DNA of 64,000 bases. Source: Siderastrea siderea (lineage: Eukaryota; Cnidaria; Anthozoa; Scleractinia; Rhizangiidae). Under the pieces are notes generated by a model. The model made no database searches and was not told where the DNA came from. It worked only from the letters and a program-made list of their open reading frames with translations. Below are positions 12,301 to 25,700 of this stretch, piece by piece. The stretch spans positions 49,791,538 to 49,855,537 of the forward strand of contig OZ034972.1 of assembly GCA_964030785.1 (NCBI GenBank), read 5' to 3'. The position numbers were made by a program, and so were the translations under genes. Position 1 is the stretch's first letter; every line of letters starts with the position of its first letter.

Positions 12301-15300
12301 TTTGACTAAAATTCATTCATTTTATTTATTAATTGGCTGTGGTGGTCATTTAGGAATTGCGTTCATGCGTGTAGGTGCAAGTTCAAGAAGCCAACTTTGA
12401 CTTTTGGTGGATGTTAATTCACAAAAGCTGTGTTGGTAATATGGTGAACAATTTTACCAGTCCTAATACTTTAAGGCCCACCTTTACCCAAATGGTCTTG
12501 CGACCGTTTGTTATTGTTTTCAAATGGCTTTATTGTCCTTCTCGTGATCTGATTGGTTGGCAGAATATTTCTGCGAGCGAGTAAATCATCACATATATTT
12601 AAAACAAATTGAAACAGCGAACTTGTAGCGATTTGCACCAATCTACATGAACGACCTCAATCTACAAGTCTTTTGGCTTCCATGGAATGCATTTACTCCC
12701 CAAAACGTTGGAATTATGTGTAGTTCGCCACATGAAAGTTTCAATGAAATAGAAAGCGAGTACTCAGTTTATGTTTGCATTTCTAAGTGCCAGCAAGCGA
12801 CTAACATTTGCTTTGACATTCGATTGTTTTTGTTTGCAAATTTCAATCTTATTGTCTTATAAAGTAACAGTGATTTTGAAGGTCTTTCCAAGTCATTATA
12901 GAGGTTGGTCTGAAGGGGAATACATGTAAACAACATGTAACCTTTGAAAGCCAGCCATACATATGTACTAATCTTTGATCAAATCCACCTGAACCTATGG
13001 CTAACTAAGAAAACTATTATTGAATTAATATTTTGAAGAACAACACAACACTTTTTAGTTTCAAAAACATGTTTCGGCATCCCTGATGCCATCCTCAGTT
13101 GAAGGAAAAAGTTACAACAAAGCTATTTATAAATAGCATATAAATAGCTTTGTTGCAACTTTTTCCTTCAACTGAGGATGGCATCAGGGATGCCGAAACA
13201 TGTTTTTGAAACTAAAAAGTGTTGTGTTGTTCTTCAAAATATTAACTTGTTTCTTGCTACCAAGACCTTTTGGTATTATTGAATTCAATCGTACGACGAT
13301 TGACACAGAGGAAGAAAAAGAAAACAATTCTGCAATTCTGCATAACACAAGCTCCTCTGAGACGAGTACTGACAATATTTTCCTTCGGGATAACCATCCA
13401 GCATCCTCAACTGCGAGGTATCTTTGACAGCAAACATATTGGACAAAGTAGGAGTGAAAAAACATATGTTTGGCCACCACAGTCACAAAATAATTCCTGG
13501 AAACAACAGCTTGACAATTGAAGAATAAATTCCTGCATGCTTATGGACGATTTTCAACAAGATGACTCTGAAGGAAACGGATTTTCAAAGAAAACCTGCT
13601 CAGAAACAATTTCGTGTTACACAAAATTCATAAACAGCAACCGCGATGTGCAAGGCCTTTTGGGTGAAGGTGGGCCTTAAATGAAAATTAAAATTTAAGC
13701 CCGTTGTAATTTTGTGAAAGGTTTGGACCCATGAGTCATATCATAAGTTGGTGAAGTGTAGTGAGTGTAGTCCCGAGAAGGAGTGTTTGTGGTGACATTG
13801 ACTGAAGTTTCAACAACCTGAGCAAATTCATCATCAGGGTCAAGCCAGCTGGCTCTGATGATGTCAATGTCAGTCAATGTCACCACAAACAGTCCTTCTC
13901 AGGAGTACATTCCCCCACACGGTCATACTTCATGGACTTATGGTTATAATTTTAAAGAAAAGATGGAGTTGTGTTTGAACAAACATGCACTGAATTTTGC
14001 TTTATTCTCATTTCAATTCAAGCTTTCTTCAAATTTGAATTCATAAAGTTTGGGCTTTCTTACCCGGGAAGATTGTTCGTCATTTGGCTCGCGACCAGTG
14101 AAAGCCAGCCATACATATGTACTAATCTTTGATCAAATCCACCTGAACCTATGGCTAACTAAGAAAACTATTGTTGAATTAATATTTTGAAGAACAACAC
14201 AACACTTTTTAGTTTCAAAAACATGTTTCGGCATCCCTGATGCCATCCTCAGTTGAAGGAAAAAGTTACAACAAAGCTATTTATAAATAGCATGTAAATA
14301 GCTTTGTTGCAACTTTTCCTTCAACTGAGGATGGCATCAGGGATGCCGAAACATGTTTTTGAAACTAAAAAGTGTTGTGTTGTTCTTCAAAATATTAACT
14401 TGTTTCTTGCTACCAAGACCTTTTGGTATTATTGAATTCAATCGTACGACGATTGACACAGAGGAAGAAAAAGAAAACAATTCTGCAAAACCATTCATTT
14501 ATTTCACAGTTGCGAGCCGTTTTGTTTACATCCCGCGATTATAATCGAATCGTACGAATCAAACTTACTTGCGAAGGTCCCACATCCAATACAATCAGAT
14601 CACTACAAGAGATTCATTAAATCTCTGTTTTGTTTTGTTTTGTTTTTTTTTTTGCTTCATAACACAAGCTCCTCTGAGACGAGTACTGACAATATTTTCC
14701 TTTGGGATAACCATCCAGCATCTTCAACTGCGAGGTATCTTTGACAGCAAACATATTGGACAAAGTAGGAGTGAAAAAAAATATGTTTGGCCACCACAGT
14801 CACAAAATAATTCCTGGAAACAACAGCTTGATAATTGAAGAATAAATTCCTGCATACTTATGGACGATTTTCAACAAGATGACTCTGAAGGAAACGGATT
14901 TTCAAAGAAAACCTGCTCAGAAACAATTTCGTGTTACACAAAATTCATAAACAGCAACCGCGATGTGCAAGGCCTTTTGGGTGAAGGTGGGCCTTAAATG
15001 AAAATTAAAATTTAAGCCCGTTGTAATTTTGTGAAAGGTTTGGACCCATGAGTCATATCATAAGTTGGCGAAGTATGATTGTCCAGGTGAGTGTAGTCCC
15101 GAGAAGGAGTGTTTGTGGTGACATTGACTGAAGTTTCAACAACCTGAGCAAATTCATCATCAGGGTCAAGCCAGCTGGCTCTGATGATGTCAATGTCAGT
15201 CAATGTCACCACAAACAGTCCTTCTCAGGAGTACATTCCCCCACACGGTCATACTTCATGGACTTATGGTTATAATTTTAAAGAAAAGATGGAGTTGTGT

Positions 15301-16676
15301 TTGAACAAACATGCACTGAATTTTGCTTTATTCTCATTTCAATTCAAGCTTTCTTCAAATTTGAATTCATAAAGTTTGGGCTTTCTTACCCGGGAAGATT
15401 GTTCGTCATTTGGCTCGCGACCAGTGTTTTTAAGTCAAAATTTAGTACAATCAATTTTAATTTTAATTCAATTTCCCAAAATTCACATGGATGATCATGT
15501 GATCAGTAACCACTGTAGCTGATATTTGTTTATATCACAAGGGGCAAAAATGAAATCTGCAACCATGCATTTCTGCAGATTAATAATTGGAGGTGATGTA
15601 GCACATTGGTGTTTCTGAAGGCACATTTTCAAAATTATTGTATCCTGTTTGTTGCAGCCTTACTTATAAAGTTCTTTATGCTCCATACATGCTTGCATAC
15701 ATGCAGCTGAAGGTAGTGATATTGAATCACATGAATTTTTGAGGTTTTTTCTAAATATAAAATACAGAAAAAAGTTAGTGTACTTAACCCGTGAAACAAT
15801 ATCTAACAATTAGTGTCTAATAGTCAAAGCTGAACAAAAGAAAACAATGGAATTAGTGTGTAATAGTGCACTGCGTAATAGTTTAGTATCTATTCACGGG
15901 TTAATTCAAATCACTCTAAGAGACTTGTTAATATATATTTTAAAATCATGTTTTAATTGTGAATCACTTGTACTTTCTTTATTTTCATTTTAGCTGTATG
16001 CAATCTAATTGCAATACTGTTGTCTTATCATCTCAATTGATACATACATGTATCTGACAATGTAATTTCCATGGCTAATGAATTCCTATTTGGCTTTGTT
16101 CTGTTCTGTTTTTTTTCTTTGTTCTATGACAACATTATTGCAATTAGGTGTATACCAGTATTTATAGTGACGTAAAACCCTCAATGCTCCTTAAGGGGGA
16201 AAAAGTTTAAAACAGTTTAAAGCACACAAAAGAACTTTTTTGTTCCTGTTGCAGATAACAATTTAAGAAAATTGAATTTTGAGCCAGTTATAATTTTAAA
16301 CAAAAGATAGTGTTGTTGAATTTTCCTATATTGTCATTTGAATTCTAACTTTCTTCAAATTCGAATTCATAAAGGTTTGACTTTCTTACCTGGGAAGATT
16401 GTTCATTAGGGCTTCACCAGAGTTCTTCCGGTTTTTCAGTCAAAATTTGAAACAATTTGAAAAGGTTTTATTTAACCATGTATTTTCTGTAGATTGAATA
16501 ATCAGAGGTTCTAAAGGACATCAGTCTTTCTAAAGGGTATTCACAAAACTATCCAGCCTTAATTATAAAGTTTTTTTTATGCTCCATGGATGCATGCAGA
16601 TGGAGGTAGTCATATTGAAGAACAACTAAATTTATTAGAGTTTTTGGAAATGTAAAATACAGAAAAATGTTAAAAG

Positions 16677-16714
<38 letters not shown>

Positions 16715-19700
16715 AAATCATGTTTTATTTATACATACTTGTACATGCTTTATGTTCATTTTATATAATATACTTATATGATTATAGTGTCTTAGAAATT
16801 TACATTAATGTTACTGTTAATTCAAATTCTGTAAGAAACTATTGTTCATATAAGGAAATGAAATAGGATTGAATTAAAAATGTTGTACCTTTTATAATGA
16901 CAGTCAATTTGTGTGATGTTGCTTTTTATCTAAGAAACTAATAGGGTGAATGTACTGGAGTTAATTTTACTCTGATTTCAGAGTAACTACAACTCTGATT
17001 ATGGAGTTAAAATAACTCTAGTCTTTGATGGAGCAGAGTTAAAATAACCCTAGTCTTTGATGGAGTAGAGTTAAAGTGACTACCTCGTTGGAGCTATTAT
17101 AACTCCGAAATTGGAGTTAAAATTGGGAGTTAAAATGACCCCAAAAAAGGAGTTATTTTTAACCTAAAGTTTTAACTCCACTTTTGGAGTTATAGTAACT
17201 CCTATATGGAGTTTAAATAACTCCTTTTATAGAGTTAAAGTGACTCCCCCACTGGAGTTATTATAACCCCGAAATAGGAGTTAAATTAAGGAGTTAAAAT
17301 AACCCCAAAAAAGGGGTTATTTTTAACCTAAAATTTTAACTCCAGTTTTGGAGTTAAAATAACTCTTTGAAAATTACTGTGTGGGACACAACCAGAGAAG
17401 AGATTACACAGTTCAGTTTAACAAACACCATCAAACTATCAAGTTTACGACTGATGTATCCGAAACAAAAACAAACGTCTTGGACACTACTATTTACAAA
17501 GTTGAAAGATTTAAAACCGAGTTGGTGCCCACCCACTGAAACATTTCAGTTCCCCCATTTTTCATCCTGCCTTCCATCCGGAATGAAAAAAAAAGGCTTC
17601 TTCAGAGGAGAGGCTCTAAGACTACTCAGAACTAAACATTATTTGAAGAGAGCATCACAAACTTCAAAACACATCTTCTTGATGGAGGATACACAGAGAA
17701 CTTAAATCAAATGACCCTCTCAGAAGTTACTTTTAAAGACAGAAATCAAGCCCTCTGACAGAAACAAAAACATTAAAACACGAAAATCTTGTCCCTTGTA
17801 ACACCTTATCACCCAGCAGTGCCAACCTTAAAACCAATACTCATGAACAGCTGGCATTTTATAAAACAAAAAACCATTGCTTAACAACATTTTCAAGGAA
17901 CATCCCCTAATATCGTAAAAAATAGGGCATTCCCTTACACTCCTGAGTTGAGCAAAACTCTAGAAAGGTTAAAACGCGCGTAGGAGTCGCGCAGGCCCAT
18001 AACTCTTTTAAACACTACGAAGAGGATCAAGTTTTAACGATACAAATCGCTTAAATTTTAAAGCCATTTTAAAACTAAAACATGTGCGTGGGAGTAGCCC
18101 AGGCTTGTCACCCTTTTTAACAACACAGCCTCAGTAACTACCCCACGTTTCATCGGGGGTATGGAAATGCAACCCTTGACATACCTGACACACAGTACCT
18201 AAGTAATAAATTATAATAATAATAATAAGAAGAAGAAACTATTTCTATAGTGCTAATACTATATATATGTATTCAAAAGCGCTTTACATAAGTTATAGTT
18301 ATTCATAAATTAAAAGCTTCCTTAAAAAGAAATATTTTCAGTTGCTGTTTAAAAATGGTGAGGCTGCTACAAGTTTTTATCATTTATTTATTTATTATTC
18401 ATTTGACACAAAATGGTAATTAGGGGGTTACTAGATGTAGACTGTTTTAGAATTTTATTTTAGGGATACACTTGTTTAGGAAATTGGGATACGGATTATT
18501 TCCAAATTTTACCCAGGATTATGGATTATTCAGACCCCCCCCCCCCCCCCCCCGCCAACAGGGCCTAATATATTGGATGGTTGGCCAAAAAAGGAGTGTA
18601 AAATAATCGCAAAACTAAAACCTACAAAATTTTAAGGTATTGAACAACAAAACCAAGAAAGTTAAATTGAAGTTACAGTGTAACTTACAACTGCAGCCTG
18701 GTGCAATGGAGTGGAACCATCTGAACTCTGAGCATTGACATTAGCTCCTCGGCTTAACAGCACTATAACACAGCCAAGTCTTCGGCGACGAGCCATGATA
18801 TGAAGAGGGGTCTCTCCGTCATTATTTTGTGCTTCTAAGTCAGCTCCACTGTTGAGGAGTAGCTCAACTGCCTGGTTAAAAAAAAATAGGTGTTCATGAG
18901 CATTTGTAGGAAAGAAACGTTTGAGATCACCTTTAAATGATAATATGCTTTTTTTTCTCAGCAATGATCTTAGAAATCTAATAGGCCCCTTTGGTATCTG
19001 AACTCTTTGTCTACATGAAATAACGCATGGACAAATACGTGATACTCACCTCTTTTGTCTTGGCCCAGTGTAGTGGTGTTCCGCCATATTTAGTATCACG
19101 GACATGAATTTGCTCGGGATGAAACTCCACTAGTGTGGCAACACATGCGTCGCTCTTGACTTTCAGTGCAGTGTGAATGGGATGGCATCCTAGATGGGGT
19201 TTACTAGGATCTGCTCCTGCCGCGAGTAACATTTGAACACTTTCACCTTGAGAGTAGCGGCAAGCTACATCAAGAGCTGATTGGTTGCTAGAGTTCGTTG
19301 CATTGACCACCTCAGCCACCTGGCTACCTGGAAATTTGGTTAAGTCGAACAATCATTCTTAATGATATAAACTATTCTGATTACAAAATACAATAATTAT
19401 TGTTTATTGTGTTAATCGACAATAAAGGGCAATGACCAATTACACCTGTTTTGGCCAAATATGCTTGAAGGGACCCAGCTATTATGGGTGATCTCTGATG
19501 TATGACTGTGTTTGAAGATCACGGCAATATGTGACTCAAAACTTAAATTTGATAGTGTTGTATACAGTCAAATGATGGAGGTTAATAACCCAGGAAAACT
19601 TTTTCCGTGCTTGTAAAGAGTTTTTAGGGTTGATAAAAAGCGTATCTTTGTGCTTTTTTTCGGTATGTGGGAAAAAAGAAACCCTTTTGGAGCTACAAAT

Positions 19701-22700
19701 CTGGGCCGTTGGGCTTTTTTGGGGTCTAGTTTAAGCCTCAGGGGACCTTCTTTTCTGAGTCTTACAACTTAGCATCCTTTGCACCCCCCCCCCTCCCCCC
19801 CCAATCACTAATATAGTCGACTACCCTTACCAATCATGCCCCTCATTCCTAAGATTAACAAGCCTTTAATTTTTTTTTCTTTTATAACCAATTTAATTTA
19901 TTCTTATAAGCCCCCAAGTGTTAAGATACCCTTGATGGAACAGGTATCCAAATTTAGGTCTTATATATCGAACACAAATTTAAAATTTGCCATTACCTAA
20001 CTCTTGGGCCTTTTTCAGCATGGAATTCAGTACCTCAGGGTATTTTTCAGCCGCATAGTGAAGAGGTGTATTACCCACTTTGTCCTTTACCAGGAGCTTA
20101 GGGTCAAAATCCATCAAACTTTGAACAAAGTCTAGCTTGCCACTCTGAAAGAAATGAAAATTGTTTTTGAATAAAATCGGTTATAGGGTAAAGTCTGGCT
20201 TGCTTATCACCTCACAAGGTTACTTGCATCATTAACTGCAAGTTGATTTAAAAACAAACAAGAAGGTTACTTGCATCATTAACTGCAAGTTGATTTAAAA
20301 ACAAACAGAATTATTTTTCATGCTCAAAGGGCAGAATTTTTCAGATGTTTAAGGAATAGCGTCCCTCCATCAGTGTACTTTCTTTGCCATTAAATAAAAG
20401 GCAAACATCACCTTATTCATAATACAGTAAGCCATAAAACAATTAACAGTATTAATGTGCACGCTAAAATGATTCCAAATTATGTTGAAATATAACAAAA
20501 TAATTAATGTTCAGGCCAATGTGGTGGATCTTTGTACCCCCCAGGCAACATCTCTCACTAATGCTCTAAACCCGCTCCTGGCACCAGGGACATCAACCTA
20601 CTGTCTACTGTGCTCCCATACTGGGGAAAAAAAGTGTGGCTCATTGTATTTGAGTGCTATTTTAGTTAATGGATGACTATAAGGCACACAGATGAAGGGT
20701 CAGTAGTTCCAAAATGTCTGGAAAATCCCTGCCCTTTGAGTATAAAAAATAAATTCATCTATTTTAAAATTACTAATGTAAGAAGTGCTACACAGTATCT
20801 TCAACTCATTTACTGCAAGTTGGTCTCTCTAACAATTCCAAGGTAACCATTTTTTTTTATATCTGCAGACAGACATGACATGAAGGAGATGGGACAGGGG
20901 GGTACTCAAGAGAAAAAGGACGTGGGCACCTGCCTCTAAAGCTTAAGTTAAACCTGTAACCTTGGGCAGAGCTGCAAATGACAGCTAGACTTTTTGACAA
21001 TAGCCGACCAAATTAGACGATGTATAAACAAAGTTTTTAACCCATGACTGTCATTTTACAGGTTAATAAATTTACACTGCCTATTTATGTGATATTGACT
21101 ACTTTTTTGTTTTGTCCAACCCTGCAAAATGGTGACTTAGTTACACAAGTCATGTGTTCGTTCAAGAAAGACTCACCATTTGTAGCCCACTTGAAGTACA
21201 TTTTAACCCTTTAACCGGCAGATTTTTTAAGGAATTGTTATCCCTGCAAGTGTGTTGCGTAAATATGCCGACAGCTTTTATACTATAACTCCTAGGGCCA
21301 TTAAACCATATATCAAAATGTTCATCATCAAATGGCCTTTCAAACACAGCAATAAAAAGTAAAGCAAGTGTTATTGTTAATATTTTACCGAATTATTTCA
21401 AATTTCAACTCTGAAAGGGCACTCGGCTCCCAAAGCTACTTCTTCCCCACGAGTCAATCGCCATTGTGAGTCAGACCGGGGCATTACAAATCAATAGAAA
21501 TCGATCATCGGAAACTAATCGATTACTCGATATTACTCGATAATATTCGATAATTGTTAATCGATTAGCTAAAATAATCGAGAAATATCGATAATCACAA
21601 GATTTGGCTGGTATATGAGAGACAACCCCAAGATTTAGGCGCAGTTTATCGATTATATCGGTTTACTCGGCCGAGAGAACAAGTCAACTCAGAGTTAAGT
21701 AACGGTTTTGTCTTACCGTAAAACCTCTCCCGTTCCTGGCCATTAAATCTTTGATAACTCATTCGCATTTGAAGCAGTTTTTAGAAATTTTTTTGGCCTT
21801 AGGATATCCATTAGTCATTTGCTCCTTACTATTAGTCTCTGTCTCCTTCTTCGCCTTAGTTCCTCTGACGAAATCGATATTTTCGATATAAATCGATGGA
21901 AATCGATTAAAATCGAACTGTAATTACCAAAATCGATAAAATCGATCGAAATCGATAATGGGTGATTGCAGAAAATATCCATACCCTAACACGGGCAGCA
22001 TCTTCATCTAGACCCCCCTTGCCTTAGGAAATTCCAAAATGCTCAACCCCCCCTTGCCCTCGGAATTCCAAACCGTTCTACCCCCCCCCCCCCCCATGCC
22101 TTTGGAATTCCGTAATCATTCAAACCCCCCTTTGGAATTGCTGCTTTTTTCTTCCAACTGATTTGCAAAGCCCTCTCTATATTTCAAACACCTTTATTAA
22201 ACGGAAATTAATCCTTTCGCTCCCTCCGAAAGAAAAAAAAGTAACATACATTCAGCACAGCAAACAATCAACGTTGCGTGATGACAAACAGCGGCCGACT
22301 GAGTAATATTTTACATTGTAACCTTCCACGGCAAAACGTACACTACCGATAATCCGTTAAAACATTAGAAAACTCAAACGGCTTTGAAGTCATTCCTGCT
22401 TGGTCCAATTTTTAAACGTGTGTCTATAATTTTCGGTGTCGAGGGTTGCTGAGAATAATTTGCGTGCCGAATGCGACGTAAAATTTTAACAACAAAGCTA
22501 AAATTTTCAGAATTGAAAATGGGAATTCATAATTGCGTTTGCCAGACTCAAACCTACCGTCAAAAGCAAAACTGTTGAATGCAACCTATTCTAAAAATCG
22601 AAGGTTATGATATTAGGAAAAGAATTAGAGTAAAATAGCAAGCTTTTTTCCTGCAATTATTTTTAGTTCACAGTCGCGCAATTTGCATACTGTACTGCGG

Positions 22701-25700
22701 CCTCAAATAACTTGCGCGAGAACAAATCAAACGTTTTCCCCGCACTTTATCCTTCGATTAAAATTAAAATAGCAAATAAAACTCACACTGAAATTCAAAG
22801 GCAATGACAACTTTAAAAGAACTTGTACAAAATAGTGAATGTAGTCTGATCAAAAGCGCATCAAATTTGCATAACGCGTGAAATCTGACCTTTTCAATGA
22901 ACGTCGCATGGTATGTAACGCAACAATTTCACAAGTGTCTCGATGATATCTGCTTTAAGGGCTGAAAACCCTTTGCTGGATCTACAGTATTGTATTCGAG
23001 GAAAACAATCGAAGAAAAGCCTACGATCGCTTTTGTGACCGATCTATTGGCAAGTGAACAGCTTTCAGCCGTCATGTTAGCATAAACATATTGACCATGA
23101 CCATTGAAATGTGTCTCCGGCATGTTGATTGAGTTGAACGAGTCTCGTGTTAACGAGTGAATCATCGTCCTTAGATAAGTCGTTTTTGACGAGTTTTTCT
23201 TGAAGAGACTTAACTACACCAAACTGGAAGTTACTGTCCTGAAAATCCCCCCATGCCTTCGGAATTCCAGTCCAATGAACCCCCGCATGCCTTCGGAATT
23301 CCAGTCCAATGAACCCCCCCCCCCCCCCATGTCCTCGGAATTCCAGTCGACGTAACCCCCCCTCCCCTTCGGAATTCCGAGATGCCGCCCGTGGTATAGG
23401 GCATGGATATTTTCTGGAACCACCCAATCACAAAAACCTCTGCTATCGATTATTATCGATTTTCGATATTAAGCAATTAATTAGTATCGAAAACTATCGA
23501 TTACAATCGATTTTATCGAGTATCGAAATTATCGATTTGTAACGCCCTGGTCAGACGTACTTGTTTTCCTTCCCTCGAACATTCATCTTCAGAATTGCAA
23601 GTATTAATTCCTGTTTAAGGTCAGTTGAAGAGAATCACACCCAGTGCTATTCCTTAAAGCTCAACAGATGACAAAAAGTGGAATTTTAAAGCTCAAAAAC
23701 CGGTAAATTTGATACAAGCTACAGCTCAAATCTACTCGAAAGCAAAGACACAACAACAACGTCATGTAAAATGCACTGAAACAGTCCAGGGGCCAAATCA
23801 CGGAACTGTAGAAAGCGTTTACCACGCGAGGGTCCTTTCGTACGATTGCCGGTTAAGGGGTTAATCTGTGTTTGTGGTTAATTCTGTTGGTGGTTAACAG
23901 ACCTGAAATGTTTAATATACAAGGGGACAAGAATTTTCCTACAGTACCCTGGAGGCCATATGCAGAGGGGTCCGCTGTTTGTCCTTGCATGAGCTGTCAA
24001 CAGTATCTGCTATCCTCTTGTCTTTTAGACACTCTGTAAGACCAACATGCGTAGCAACATGAGCTAATGACCAATCAGGATGCTGTTCCAAACATGAAAT
24101 TAGCTCTTGGAGAACAGTAGTATTGTAGCACTCGGCAGAACTTTGGTAAAATGGTGAAAGCTTCTCACAAAGAACTCTGAAATCCAAATCAAAGAATGAT
24201 TATTGATATTGAAAATCCAGGTGCTATTACTACAAACTATCATATCTTCAGGTTCAAACCAGTCAAATAAACCTCCTTTCACTCCCAACTTTTCCAACAT
24301 TACAGTTAAAGTGGCAAAAAATTCCATTTTTTTGCAAAGTATTTTAAGAAATGGGAAAGCACCAAGTACTTGGTAGCTCCCCTTCTTTCATTTGAACGGA
24401 CCCTTTAATACTGACTCTATCGATGGCACACCCAGCACTTTTTGTGAGTTGCGAACCGAGAGCAAAGAGGAGGAGTAGAGAGAACGATTAAAATGTTTCA
24501 GAGTTGAAAAATGTTTGGTTCTCTGGACTTTCTTATTTTACCAAAAAGGAATGCCTAACCCCACCACTAGAACTGTCACTGTCTATACAGTTATCAACTG
24601 AAAATGAATTCTACCATATGCTTAGGTTTTACATACCCTGGTAGAAATCCTATACAGGATCCTACAGGAGTTTCTAGGATCCTGTAAGTTCAAACAGCCG
24701 GGATCCTACCCAGGATCCTAAATGGCAATAACCCTAACCATATTTTATAGGATCCTACTCAGGATCCTGTAAAGTCTTTCAGGATCCTGTCCAAGATTGT
24801 CTAGGATCCTGTTTAGGATCCTATAGGATCTTGTTTAGGATCCTGTAGGATCCTATAGGATCTTGAACAAGATCCTAAACAAGATCCTACAGGATGTCAA
24901 TAGGATCCTACAGGATCTTATGTAGGAACTTATCAGGACCCTGGTTAGGATCCTGCAAGATCCTGTTAGGATCCTGTTAGGATATATATTGGGCAGAATT
25001 TCCATCAGGGTAATGGAAAAGGCCATAGCTGGAACACATATGTAAATGCAGTAGCTTACACTGCAGGGAAATAAGTCAATACAATCAATATCATTAGCTA
25101 TAGGCAGTTTGCACTGCATCTACACTTAGTATGGTTTCTGTTATGTAAAGCAATTAAGAATATTACTACTCCCTCAGCATTTTGTCATGTTTTGTTAACA
25201 GCTCCCAGATGCTACCCGGCAAAACAGCTGGCTGGAGAAATTCCATGTGAAGGTTTTTGTCTATTGGAGATCTTCAGATAAAACTTTAGTCCAATACACA
25301 AATCACTGTCTTGTTCACACATCACACCTCCACTCCAGTCTATAACATGACCCAACTGCAGGAATCCTGTTTCCTATCTGTTGACCTTCCTCCCTCAGCC
25401 AACCCCAGGCACCAGAATCAAGGGGCTGTCAAATGCGGCAGGTTTGGGTATAGCCTGCATAACAGGCAAAGTGCAAAACACGAGCCCGGAGCACAAGACG
25501 AAAAACAAACACCTGTTGCCAGTCTATTGTTTGAGCCCTTCCACCCACCGACCCGCCCACCAACATTGACTGACAACAAGTTTTTTAACTAACCAATCAA
25601 AAAGCTTTCAGTCATTGGCGGGAGACTTACCATGTAGGGTGTTAAAAAATATGGACAGGCCTAGCATGACTCCCACTGTTTCGTGATGTAACTAAATGTA

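Larger units (their letters stand above)
12947..15426. repeat. Tandem duplication of ~1.15 kb inside the TIR element
   Basis: Copy 1 spans about 12947-14097 and copy 2 about 14098-15426. Both start GAAAGCCAGCCATACATATG and end TTGGCTCGCGACCAGTG, and are nearly identical throughout. Copy 2 carries an extra ~165 bp (about 14488-14655) ending in a T-rich run, probably a later retro-insertion. Each copy contains the same hairpin and a short block repeated on the opposite strand (TGACATTGACTGAAGT...). Confidence 0.8.
10686..17381. mobile_element. 6.7-kb TIR transposon (CACTA-like ends) with GGAGTTA/TAACTCC subterminal arrays
   Basis: The ends are exact inverted repeats for 32 bp, beginning CACAGTAATTTTCAAAGAGT. 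They are flanked by TG at 10684-10685 and 17382-17383. Removing the element and one TG restores continuous Penelope reading (…CTCTGGGACACA…), so the empty site and 2-bp duplication are well supported. About 500 bp inside each end is packed with GGAGTTA/TAACTCC. Ends in CAC plus subterminal repeats suggest CACTA/EnSpm, but no transposase was found. The interior holds a 1.15-kb tandem duplication, a hairpin pair, TA repeats (16682-16712), a small TTAA-flanked MITE, and a possible 5' exon at 11787-11801. Confidence 0.8.
8887..18688 (-). other. PLA2G6 intron 5, 9.8 kb of nested mobile DNA
   Basis: Between exons 5 and 6. Apart from about 900 bp at the left and 300 bp at the right, its content is a Penelope-like element (9841-10683 and 17384-17930) split by a 6.7-kb TIR element (10686-17381). 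Direct GGAT(T/A)CGGATTATT repeats and a GGCCCTGTT/AACAGGGCC inverted pair near 9594 and 18560 lie outside the Penelope coding remnants. An AAT microsatellite is at ~18212 and a C homopolymer at ~18538. Confidence 0.75.
20145..23947 (-). other. PLA2G6 intron 2
   Basis: Contains a 48-bp direct tandem duplication (about 20217-20308, unit AAGGTTACTTGCATCATTAA...) and the hAT-like composite at 21477-23549. The remainder shows no recognisable genes. Confidence 0.65.

Noticed and set aside
9594..18567. A single ~9-kb element ending in GGCCCTGTT/AACAGGGCC
   Set aside because: The matching ends are only about 9 bp, beside homopolymers, with no supporting target duplication; the Penelope and TIR-element boundaries explain the region better.
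23077..23542. Glycine- and proline-rich ORFs on both strands
   Set aside because: Translations of the C-run/GGAATTCC minisatellite inside a transposable element.
24853..25119. 88-aa minus ORF with repeated ILTSCRIL-like motifs
   Set aside because: Reading through the AGGATCCT palindrome array.
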